Origin: Roseomonas sp.
GTDB lineage: Bacteria; Pseudomonadota; Alphaproteobacteria; Acetobacterales; Acetobacteraceae
NCBI GenBank assembly: GCA_020249775.1
Contig: JADCFA010000023.1
Span: 248,001 to 312,000, forward strand
Length of the DNA: 64,000 bases
Direction: 5' to 3'
The translations under genes and the position numbers were made by a program. Below the pieces are notes generated by a model. That model made no database searches. It had not been told where the DNA came from and saw only the letters and a list, made by a program, of their open reading frames with translations. Shown here one piece after another: positions 9,076 to 15,854 of the stretch (its first letter is position 1; every line of letters begins with the position of its first letter).

Positions 9076-9116
9076 GCACATCGCCTGTGCGCGCGGGCGC
9101 AGGAAATGCCGCCCGC
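9076..9116 (-). promoter_or_regulatory. Two hairpins in the hsp20 5' leader
   Basis: Hairpin 1 spans 9093-9116, a perfect 7-bp stem GCGGGCG/CGCCCGC. Hairpin 2 spans 9076-9090, a perfect 5-bp stem GCACA/TGTGC. They lie 30-70 bases upstream of the hsp20 start codon. Small heat-shock genes of alphaproteobacteria often carry RNA thermometers (ROSE type). I cannot show that either stem masks the ribosome site, so a thermosensor role is only a possibility. Confidence 0.35.
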
Positions 9117-9148
9117 TGTCCTTAAATGCCAAAATGGCTTTCTGCGTC

Positions 9149-9162
9149 TTGACCTGAGTCAA
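9149..9162. promoter_or_regulatory. Short dyad in the hsp20 / ABC divergent intergenic region
   Basis: TTGAC-CTGA-GTCAA, 5-bp perfect arms, centred between the divergent hsp20 (minus) and ABC ATPase (plus) genes. It may be an operator, or a -35-like TTGAC element reading on both strands. No convincing -10 box at the right spacing was found on either strand. Confidence 0.25.
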
Positions 9163-9203
9163 TTGGCAATGCCGGTATCGGCGGGATAAAGTGCCTGAAG
9201 CCC

Positions 9204-9962
9204 ATGATCATGGCAGCCAATGCAGCGCCCCTGGCCGGCGCTTCCCGCGGCACCGGCGCCCCCCCGGTTTTTGTCGCGCGTGGTCTTACCAAAAGTTATG
9301 GCAGCGGCGATGCCACTGTTTATGCGTTGCGCGACCTTGATCTTGAAATCCAGCAGGGTGAATTTGTTGTGCTCCTGGGGCCATCCGGTTCGGGAAAATC
9401 CACCCTATTGAATATCCTGGGCGGGCTTGATGTACCGAGCGCGGGTCGCGCAGCGTGGCGCGACCATGAATTGACCGGCGTGGATGAGGCAGCCCTTACG
9501 GCCTATCGGCGCGATCATGTCGGCTTTGTCTTTCAATTCTACAATCTGATCCCAAGCCTCACCGCACGGGAGAATGTGGAACTGGTCGCGGAAATCGCGC
9601 GCAGCCCAATGCCGCCCGAAGAAGCGCTTGCCCTGGTTGGCTTGTCGCATCGGCTGGATCATTTCCCGGCTCAGCTTTCCGGCGGCGAACAGCAGCGCGT
9701 CGCTGTGGCACGCGCCATCGTCAAACGCCCGGATGCCTTGCTCTGCGATGAACCGACCGGCGCGCTTGATGTCGAAACAGGCAAGCTCGTGCTTTCCGCG
9801 ATTGCGCGCGCGAACCGAGAGGTTGGCGCGACCACCATCATCATCACGCATAACGCGGCAATCGCCGGCATGGCGGATCGCGTATTGCGCATGGGGGGCG
9901 GGCGCATCGTTTCGATTGAACGCAACCCGCACCGCCTTGCGCCTGAGGATTTGGTCTGGTGA
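9204..9962 (+). CDS. ABC transporter ATP-binding protein, MacB/LolD type
   Basis: Nucleotide-binding subunit of 252 residues. Walker A is GPSGSGKST, the family signature LSGGEQQR, and Walker [12 protein letters not shown]. The [21 protein letters not shown]-loop region is typical of the LolD/MacB/FtsE-like group that partners FtsX-type permeases. Its GTGA overlap with the following permease gene shows coupling. A downstream ATG at 9210 is an equally possible start. With the next two genes it forms a three-part export or mechanotransmission system (ATPase, FtsX permease, HlyD adaptor). The substrate is unknown. Confidence 0.93.
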   Translation: MIMAANAAPLAGASRGTGAPPVFVARGLTKSYGSGDATVYALRDLDLEIQQGEFVVLLGPSGSGKSTLLNILGGLDVPSAGRAAWRDHELTGVDEAALTAYRRDHVGFVFQFYNLIPSLTARENVELVAEIARSPMPPEEALALVGLSHRLDHFPAQLSGGEQQRVAVARAIVKRPDALLCDEPTGALDVETGKLVLSAIARANREVGATTIIITHNAAIAGMADRVLRMGGGRIVSIERNPHRLAPEDLVW

Positions 9963-12358
9963 GGATGCTGGACCGCAAATTGCTCCGTGATTTATGGTCG
10001 TTGCGCTGCCAGGTGATGACGATTGCCATGTTGATTGGCGCGGGCGTTGCGGTGCTGGTGATGTCAGTCAGCAGCTTCCTCGCACTCCGTGGAGCGCAGC
10101 TGGCATTTTATGCCGAAAGCCATTTTGCGGAAATCACTGCCGAAGTGAAGCGGGCGCCGCGCCCGCTGCTTGCGCGCATTGCGGAACTCCCCGGCGTCGC
10201 CACAGTCGAAGGGCGCGTCAGCGGCGATGTCCGGGTGGATTGGCCAGGCGCGGAGGTACCTGTCGCGGGCCGCATCCTGTCGCTGTCGGGCAGTGGCGAT
10301 CAGCCGGCGCTCAATCGCTTGCGCCTGCTGGCGGGACATCTGCCGGAGCCGACGCGCCAGAATGAGGCAGTGATGCACGCTGCCTTTGCCGAGGCTTGGG
10401 GGGTGCGTCCCGGTGACGGGATCGCGCTGATCCTGAATGGCCGTCGCGAAGCCTTCCGCATTATTGGCATCGCGCATTCGCCTGAATTCGTCTTCACATC
10501 GCGCCAGGGCAGCCCGCTGCCTGATGATCGCGGCTTCGTCGTGCTCTGGGCAAATGAGGAAGGCGTAGCCCGCGCCTTCGACATGCAAGGCGCCTTCAAT
10601 GAGGTATCACTGACGCTGGCCCCCGGCGCATCCGAAGCGGCGGTGACCGCGGAGTTGGACCGGCTCTTGCTACCCTGGGGTGGGCGCGGTGCCTATGGGC
10701 GGCGCGACCAGCCCTCTCATCGCTTCCTGGAAGATGAATTGGCCGAACAGCGCATCCTGGCCGTGACGGTGCCCGTGGTGTTTTTCGGCATTGCCGCCTT
10801 TCTGCTCAATATCGTGCTGGGTCGCATGGTTGAAGCGCAGCGCGAGCAAATCGCTGCACTGAAAGCGCTGGGCTACCCTGCCTTTCCGGTTGCGGCGCAT
10901 TACGCGAAATTTGTCGCCGTGATCTGTCTGCTGGGTTCACTGCTTGGCGTTACAGCAGGGGCCTGGATGGGGGCGGGCATGCTGAATAATTACCGGCCCT
11001 TTTTCCGCTTCCCGGAAATGCCTTATCTACTGCCGGTCTGGCTGCCCTTGTTGGCGGCGGCAACAAGCTTCGCTGTCGCCTTGCTTGGCGTCTATGTGGC
11101 GCTACGGCGGATCTTGTGGATGCCAACTGCCGAGGCGCTGCGCCCTGCGCGCCAGACCACTTTCGGTGGCCGATCGCTTGGCCTTTTGGGAAGCCGCCTT
11201 GGCGCCGCAAGAAAGATACCGCTGCGTGGCCTGCTTGGCCGTCCGCTCCGCACATGCTTCACCGTATTCGGCATTGCGATGGCCTTGCCCATGGTGGTGC
11301 TTGGCCTGTTCTGGTGGGATGCGATGGACAGGATGGTCGATTTGCAATTCGACCGTATCGAACGCGGCGACGCTTTTGTGTCGCTGACAGACCCGCGCCA
11401 CGCCCGCGCCGTACGCGAATTGGCGCGGCTGCCCGGCGTATTGGCCGCAGAGGGTCAGCGCATTGTGCCAGTGCGCCTGCGGGCCGCGCAGCAAAGCCGT
11501 CTTCTGGCCTTGACGGGCCTGCCTTCAAACGCCGAGCTGCGTGTACCGCGCGATGCCGATTTCCGCCCGGTGCCGATCCCGCAGGATGGCATCGCGCTTA
11601 GTCGGCGGCTCGCCGAGACTCTTGGTGTGCGTGAGGGTGACATTGTGCAGGTGGAAATGCTGGAAGGCGCGCGGCATGTGCAAGACCTGCCGGTTGCCGC
11701 ACTGGTGGAAGATGTCATTGGCTTCGCGGCGCTGATGGAAATCGGCGCGCTGAACCGGCTGATGCGTGAAGATGATCTGGTTTCCCATGTTGCGCTCCGG
11801 ATTGATCCGCTGGAGGCTGGGGCGCTCTGGCAGCATCTGGCGGAGCGGCCGCGCGTCGCGGCGACCAATGTAAAGGCCGTGTGGCTGCGCGCCTTTAATG
11901 AGGTGATTGCCGGTCTTGTGCTGACCAGTGCAGTGACGCTGACCGGCTTTGGTATCATCATCGCCGTCGGCGTTGTCTACAACAGCGCGCGCGTGGCGCT
12001 GCAGGAAAGGGGCTGGGAAATGGCGAGCCTGCGGGTCCTTGGCTTCACACGGCAGGAAGTGGCGCGCCTGCGGGTCCTTGGCTTCACACGGCAGGAAGTG
12101 GCGCGCATCCTGCTGGCGGAACTCGCCGTGGCAGTTTTCCTTGCTGTGCCAATCGGGCTTTTGCTGGCGCAATGGATTCTTGGGCTGATCCTGGGCGCGC
12201 GGGATAATGAAAGCTTCGATGTGCCTGCCGTGATCAGCAGCGGCACCTTCGCGGCGGCGGCACTTGTGGTCCTGGGCGCGGCATTCGCCAGTGCGGTGCT
12301 GGTGCGGCGGCGGATTGACCGGTGCGACCTGGTGGCGGCCCTGAAGGCGAGGGATTGA
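9959..12358 (+). CDS. FtsX-family ABC permease with internal tandem duplication
   Basis: Inner-membrane permease of 799 residues with two FtsX domains. One hydrophobic segment lies near the N-terminus (about 18-38), with a long periplasmic region (about 50-250) and three segments at about 255-390. A second half repeats this plan, ending with three segments at about 645-790. This large form is common in export systems with a HlyD partner. The start is GTG at 9959, overlapping the ATPase stop; ATG at 9965 is an alternative. Oddity: residues in the last cytoplasmic loop are duplicated ([13 protein letters not shown] twice), encoded by a perfect 39-bp repeat. This stretch corresponds to the coupling-helix region that contacts the ATPase, so the change could matter for function. 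Confidence 0.92.
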   Translation: MRMLDRKLLRDLWSLRCQVMTIAMLIGAGVAVLVMSVSSFLALRGAQLAFYAESHFAEITAEVKRAPRPLLARIAELPGVATVEGRVSGDVRVDWPGAEVPVAGRILSLSGSGDQPALNRLRLLAGHLPEPTRQNEAVMHAAFAEAWGVRPGDGIALILNGRREAFRIIGIAHSPEFVFTSRQGSPLPDDRGFVVLWANEEGVARAFDMQGAFNEVSLTLAPGASEAAVTAELDRLLLPWGGRGAYGRRDQPSHRFLEDELAEQRILAVTVPVVFFGIAAFLLNIVLGRMVEAQREQIAALKALGYPAFPVAAHYAKFVAVICLLGSLLGVTAGAWMGAGMLNNYRPFFRFPEMPYLLPVWLPLLAAATSFAVALLGVYVALRRILWMPTAEALRPARQTTFGGRSLGLLGSRLGAARKIPLRGLLGRPLRTCFTVFGIAMALPMVVLGLFWWDAMDRMVDLQFDRIERGDAFVSLTDPRHARAVRELARLPGVLAAEGQRIVPVRLRAAQQSRLLALTGLPSNAELRVPRDADFRPVPIPQDGIALSRRLAETLGVREGDIVQVEMLEGARHVQDLPVAALVEDVIGFAALMEIGALNRLMREDDLVSHVALRIDPLEAGALWQHLAERPRVAATNVKAVWLRAFNEVIAGLVLTSAVTLTGFGIIIAVGVVYNSARVALQERGWEMASLRVLGFTRQEVARLRVLGFTRQEVARILLAELAVAVFLAVPIGLLLAQWILGLILGARDNESFDVPAVISSGTFAAAALVVLGAAFASAVLVRRRIDRCDLVAALKARD
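12027..12106 (+). repeat. Perfect in-frame 39-bp tandem duplication in the permease gene
   Basis: Unit 1 covers 12027-12065 and unit 2 12066-12104, with two further matching bases. The units are identical at every position and each encodes 13 residues ([13 protein letters not shown]). Complete identity, including third codon positions, points to a recent slippage event or to an assembly artefact. Confidence 0.97.
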
Positions 12359-12361
12359 GCG

Positions 12362-13555
12362 ATGGGCCGCTATTCGCGCTGGGCTTTGGTTGCTGTGATC
12401 GTCATCGCGGCATTGGCTGGCGCCTTTCTTGCCTTCCGTCCGAAACCAATTTTTGTGGAAACGGAACAGATCAGACGAGGCCGTTTTGAAGCTGTGGTGG
12501 AGGAAGATGGCCGCACCCGCCTGCGAGATCGCTATATCGTATCGGCGCCGCTCGCCGGTCGCGTGCTGCGGCTTGGTGTACGTGCGGGAGATGCAGTGGC
12601 ACATGGCGATCTGGTGGCGGAAATCCTGGCTGCGCCATCCGCTCTGCTGAGCCCACGCGCGCGGCGCGAGATTGAAGAACGAATCGGCGCGGCAGAGGCT
12701 ATGTTGCAACAAGCCGGCATTATGGTGGAACGCGCTGCGGCCCAACAGGTTCAGACCGAAGCGGATGCGGCGCGGATACGCGCGCTGCACGTCCGCGGTG
12801 CCGCACCATTGCAGCAATTGGAACGCGCCGAACTCGCCGAACGCACCGCTGCACGCGATATGCTGGCAGCCGAGCGGCGCCGCCATGCCGCCGAGCATGA
12901 ATTGGACCAGGCGCGCGCGCTGCTCTCGGCCAATCATACTACGGCAAACGGCCCCGAGCGGCGCGTGCTGCGTGCGCCGGTGTCAGGGCGCGTGCTGCGC
13001 GTGTTGCAGGAAAGTGAGGCTATTGTCGCCTCGGGCACACCCCTGCTGGAACTGGGTGACCCGGCGGAAATTGAGGTTGTGGTTGATGTCCTTACTTCTG
13101 AAGCCGTGCGCATAACGCCTGGGGCGCGTGTGGTGATCGAACGCTGGGGTGGGCCGGTGCCGCTGCAAGGCCGCGTCCGGCTGGTGGAACCCGGCGCCTT
13201 CACCAAGGTATCGGCGCTTGGTGTTGAAGAACAACGGGTTTGGGTCGTGATTGACCTGACCAGCCCCTATGAGCTTTGGGCTGTGCTTGGCGATGGTTTT
13301 CGCGTGGATGCGCGGATCACGGTTGAAGTGGTTGAGGATGCGCTGCTGGTCCCGGTGAGCGCGCTTTTCCGGCGCGCTCCTGGCTGGGCGGTATTTGTTG
13401 TGCAGGACGGCATCGCGCGTGAGCGCCATATTGAAATCGCGCGCCGTTCCACCCGCAGCGCCATTGTTTCGGTCGGGCTTGGGTTTGGTGAGACCGTTAT
13501 CCTGTTTCCGCCAAGCAGGTTGCGTGATGGCAGCAGTGTCAGTGGAAAACGGTGA
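12362..13555 (+). CDS. HlyD/MacA-type periplasmic adaptor protein
   Basis: Membrane-fusion protein of 397 residues. One N-terminal transmembrane anchor (about residues 7-25) is followed by a lipoyl/barrel-sandwich half (YIVSAPLAGRVLRLGVRAGDAV). A Glu/Ala/Arg-rich helical hairpin (about 100-195) comes next. The second barrel-sandwich half is RRVLRAPVSGRVLRV, and the C-terminal beta-barrel includes LLVPVSALFRR. It starts 3 bases after the permease stop, so ATPase, permease and adaptor form one operon. An outer-membrane channel is not encoded nearby. The likely role is export of a small molecule or envelope component across the periplasm. Confidence 0.92.
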   Translation: MGRYSRWALVAVIVIAALAGAFLAFRPKPIFVETEQIRRGRFEAVVEEDGRTRLRDRYIVSAPLAGRVLRLGVRAGDAVAHGDLVAEILAAPSALLSPRARREIEERIGAAEAMLQQAGIMVERAAAQQVQTEADAARIRALHVRGAAPLQQLERAELAERTAARDMLAAERRRHAAEHELDQARALLSANHTTANGPERRVLRAPVSGRVLRVLQESEAIVASGTPLLELGDPAEIEVVVDVLTSEAVRITPGARVVIERWGGPVPLQGRVRLVEPGAFTKVSALGVEEQRVWVVIDLTSPYELWAVLGDGFRVDARITVEVVEDALLVPVSALFRRAPGWAVFVVQDGIARERHIEIARRSTRSAIVSVGLGFGETVILFPPSRLRDGSSVSGKR

Positions 13556-13743
13556 GCGTGCGGCGGTGTATCGAAGGGCAAAGCGCTGCTATCGATAGGC
13601 GCTTCGTTGAGTGGTTACGTGTTCGACCCTTCTGGACCCCGCATCGAAAGTTTGTAAAAAAACACCCAAGTAACCCATTGATCTCCGGTGGCGCTTTTGC
13701 AGAGTTTGTAAGTTCTAAGATATTGATAAATATACATCCTTTC

Positions 13744-13759
13744 AATCCACCAGGGCGCG
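13744..13759 (+). repeat. Right copy of the 16-bp tRNA-Arg direct repeat (att-like)
   Basis: Identical to 5622-5637, the tRNA-Arg 3' end, with no tRNA gene upstream of it: the preceding bases do not form anticodon or D arms. It bounds an 8.1-kb segment. No integrase or excisionase gene is visible inside, so an element would be a remnant or mobilised in trans. Confidence 0.65.
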
Positions 13760-13785
13760 CCACCCCTTCAAAACCTCAATGGCGC

Positions 13786-13890
13786 TAGAGCAGATCACGT
13801 TCAGATGGAATCATCTGAACGTGTGAAGATGCTCGAAAAACAACAATTTAGAGCGGGTTGCGTGAACCCATGTGAACGCAACATGCTCTA
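13786..13890. repeat. Composite palindromic element (REP/BIME-like)
   Basis: It is bounded by TAGAGCA at 13786 and its inverse TGCTCTA ending at 13890. Inside are a perfect 12-bp inverted repeat with a 4-nt loop (CACGTTCAGATG at 13796-13807 against 13812-13823) and a 7-bp one (GTTGCGT at 13857-13863 against 13876-13882), joined by an A-rich spacer. The plan resembles dispersed intergenic repeats of alphaproteobacteria that begin and end with AGAGCA/TGCTCT-like motifs. No second copy was seen in this window. Confidence 0.6.
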
Positions 13891-13894
13891 AGTT

Positions 13895-14647
13895 TTACGG
13901 CCGGATCGCCGGGGTCTCCAAAACCATGCCGCGTGCCCGCCCCATCAAATAGGCTTCAATGGCCATGAATTCCGCCGATCCATAGGCAAAAGGCTCGGCG
14001 CGCACGCCCACCATGCAGCCGCGCAGCCGCCGTTGCAGTGATCCAACACCCTGCCATTCCAGGCGATAGATCGGATAACCGGTTGGATGCCCTTGCGGAA
14101 TAATGCTGCCGGCCAGCCGCTGACCCGCATGATCATCATGGCATTGCGCGCAGGAGAGATCGAGTTGCCCGAGCCGCGTCATGAAGATCTCTCGCCCCTG
14201 GGCGCGCGCCGCGCGCATGCCTGCATCATCTGGCGGCGCAATCGGCGAGCCGCGTGATTGATGCGCGACGAAACTGGTTAGCGCCAGGAGTTCCTGACCT
14301 TCACGCGCCAAGGGCGCGGCGCCCTGCCGCGTTTCGCGGCATTGGATGATGCGCCCCGCCAGATCAATCGCAGCGCCACGCGCTATATCAAAGGCAGGAT
14401 ACCGCGCCGCCACATCGCGCATGCTGACAGCGGCATCACCATGGCAATCGGCACAGCTTTGCGTGGCCGGGGTGGGCTTGCGTCCCCACAGCGCCTCCCC
14501 ATCCAGCACCCACAACATGCCGGGGTTCATGCTGTCATCCCGCTGCATTGCCTGCGCTTCCGGGCGCATATCCAAAAGGCCGGAACGCCTTTCTTCAGCC
14601 CCCGCAACTGAAGCGCATGCCAGGAGCGCCAGAATGATGCGCTTCAT
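13895..14647 (-). CDS. soxA: SoxA, dihaem c-type cytochrome of the sulfur-oxidation system
   Basis: Catalytic partner of SoxX. SoxAX joins thiosulfate oxidatively to the carrier cysteine of SoxY in the periplasm. The 250 residues carry a signal peptide (about 1-17, cleavage after AGA) and the family opening RSGLLDMRPEAQAMQRDD. There are two CxxCH haem sites, C65-C68-H69 and C166-C169-H170, so this is the dihaem form. C103 is a probable axial ligand. C211 lies in GCMVGVRAEPF, the cysteine that carries the persulfide ligand in characterised SoxA. All expected residues are present. It is last in the operon and overlaps soxZ by 4 bases. Confidence 0.95.
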   Translation of the reverse strand: MKRIILALLACASVAGAEERRSGLLDMRPEAQAMQRDDSMNPGMLWVLDGEALWGRKPTPATQSCADCHGDAAVSMRDVAARYPAFDIARGAAIDLAGRIIQCRETRQGAAPLAREGQELLALTSFVAHQSRGSPIAPPDDAGMRAARAQGREIFMTRLGQLDLSCAQCHDDHAGQRLAGSIIPQGHPTGYPIYRLEWQGVGSLQRRLRGCMVGVRAEPFAYGSAEFMAIEAYLMGRARGMVLETPAIRP

Positions 14648-14964
14648 GTCACGCTTATGTGGCGCGTCTCAGTCTGCGCGAAGCCATTATCGCCTTCCCA
14701 GGTGAAGCTGATGGGGCCCGATTGCGTCGCGATGGTGGTGAAGGCAATGAAGGGATTGGCCGCGATGGCCGGTGAAAAACTCGCGCTGAAAACAACCTCT
14801 CCATCATAGCGGCAGGTGAAACGCCAGATGATATCACGCGGCTGCAAGACCCCTTCCGCATTTGGGCGATAGCCGGTTTCCATCACATGCTGGATCAGGG
14901 CACGGATTTCGATCACCGAGCCCTTCTCAGCTGTATTCGGCACCCGCAGCAATACGCGCGCCAT
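14644..14964 (-). CDS. soxZ: SoxZ, carrier-complex subunit of sulfur oxidation
   Basis: A small immunoglobulin-like protein of 106 residues that pairs with SoxY in the periplasm. Visible family features are the EKGSVIEIRALIQHVMETGYR start region, a central strand pair ending in FSASFSPAIAANPF, and the final GPISFTWEGDNG...ETRHISVT segment. It has no signal peptide, as is usual because SoxYZ is exported as a complex on the SoxY Tat signal. It starts 3 bases after soxY and overlaps soxA by 4 bases. Confidence 0.95.
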   Translation of the reverse strand: MARVLLRVPNTAEKGSVIEIRALIQHVMETGYRPNAEGVLQPRDIIWRFTCRYDGEVVFSASFSPAIAANPFIAFTTIATQSGPISFTWEGDNGFAQTETRHISVT

Positions 14965-14967
14965 GGC

Positions 14968-15405
14968 TCAGCCCTCAATACAGGCGGCCAAGGTGACAAT
15001 CACCTCAACACGCTGGAACCAGAAACTGCCATCACTCATTTCCGCAACCGCCACCAAGGCCTGAGAGGTTGCCAAGCGAATATGGGTGGCGAGATAAGCG
15101 CGCCCTGATCTTGGTCCGAATTGCGCGGTAATGACATTAGGCTGCGGATTGCGTTCATTGAAAACGCCAATGCGGCGCAGGTGGTCCGCGGCGGTCATGG
15201 GTGTTTCGACCAGAACCGAAATCGGCACCGCATTGCCATTTTCAACCAAGGGCGAGACATCAAGCCGGACACGCCCTTCGCGCATCGGCTGACCGCCCGT
15301 GAAATCCCGCAATGCCGCTGCAAGTCTTTGCTGATCTGCACGCGCTGGCGCCGGCAACAATAAGGCTCCCGGCGCGGCCAGCAAAACCCGGCGCGTGATG
15401 TTCAT
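14968..15405 (-). CDS. soxY: SoxY, sulfur carrier protein with atypical C-terminus
   Basis: Periplasmic carrier on whose C-terminal cysteine sulfur intermediates are bound. It has 145 residues with an export signal (NITRRVLLAAPGALLLP, twin Arg at 5-6) and the conserved core ISVLVETPMTAADHLRRIGVFNERNPQP. The canonical swinging arm ends GGCGG. Here the chain ends VTLAACIEG: the carrier cysteine (C142) is present, but the flexible glycines are replaced by Ala, Ile and Glu. Carrier chemistry is still possible, but arm flexibility or partner specificity may differ. It overlaps soxX by 4 bases. Confidence 0.92.
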   Translation of the reverse strand: MNITRRVLLAAPGALLLPAPARADQQRLAAALRDFTGGQPMREGRVRLDVSPLVENGNAVPISVLVETPMTAADHLRRIGVFNERNPQPNVITAQFGPRSGRAYLATHIRLATSQALVAVAEMSDGSFWFQRVEVIVTLAACIEG

Positions 15406-15854
15406 GGCGCCCTTTCCCCCTGCAGACCGATCAGGAAGGCCAGCACATCCTCAATCTCGGCGGCGGTCAGAATCGGCTTATCGCGCCAAACGGGTCCCAC
15501 ACGATTCAACCCCTCGATGCGATGATAGGCGGGCATGATGCTCTCCGGATTGATGCGCTTATTGTCCATCAGGCGCAGCCGAAGCTGCCCCTCAGTCCAA
15601 CGGCTGCCGGCGCCAGCCAGGCTCGGCGCCAGATTGCCTTGCAGCGGTTCCTCATTGAATGGTCCGCTATGGCAGAGCAGGCAAAAACCCTTCTGCCGAT
15701 CAACAATAATGGCGCGCCCGCGCGCCGCATCACCCGCGCTGCCCGTGAGTGATTGCGCCACAGCGTCACCCGTCACCATGCCGGCCTGCCCACTGGCCAT
15801 GACCGGAACAGCCATGGCCAGAAGCAGGCTTGCCAGAAACCACGCCAGCTTCAC
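15402..15854 (-). CDS. soxX: SoxX, monohaem cytochrome c of SoxAX
   Basis: A 150-residue periplasmic cytochrome with a signal peptide (about 1-20). The haem site is C58-x-x-C61-H62 (GFCLLCHSG), and the distal ligand is probably M107 in ESIMPAYHR, a well-conserved SoxX position. The closing helix is LTAAEIEDVLAFLIGLQG. It accepts electrons during SoxA-catalysed thiosulfate conjugation. It is the first of the sox genes, and its start overlaps the stop of the Mo-hydroxylase gene by 4 bases. It could also serve as electron acceptor for that hydroxylase, since related enzymes use a cytochrome c. Confidence 0.93.
   Translation of the reverse strand: MKLAWFLASLLLAMAVPVMASGQAGMVTGDAVAQSLTGSAGDAARGRAIIVDRQKGFCLLCHSGPFNEEPLQGNLAPSLAGAGSRWTEGQLRLRLMDNKRINPESIMPAYHRIEGLNRVGPVWRDKPILTAAEIEDVLAFLIGLQGERAP

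Larger units (their letters stand above)
13556..13894. other. Gene-free stretch holding the right island boundary
   Basis: No convincing gene. A 78-codon GTG-started frame at 13552-13788 has no recognisable content. The first part to about 13743 is AT-rich with several short A and T runs, like the stretch just after tRNA-Arg. Then come the 16-bp tRNA-derived repeat and a 105-bp palindromic element. Confidence 0.7.

Noticed and set aside
13552-13788. 78-codon GTG-started frame after the HlyD gene
   Set aside because: No ribosome site or known motif, and it runs through the att-like repeat.
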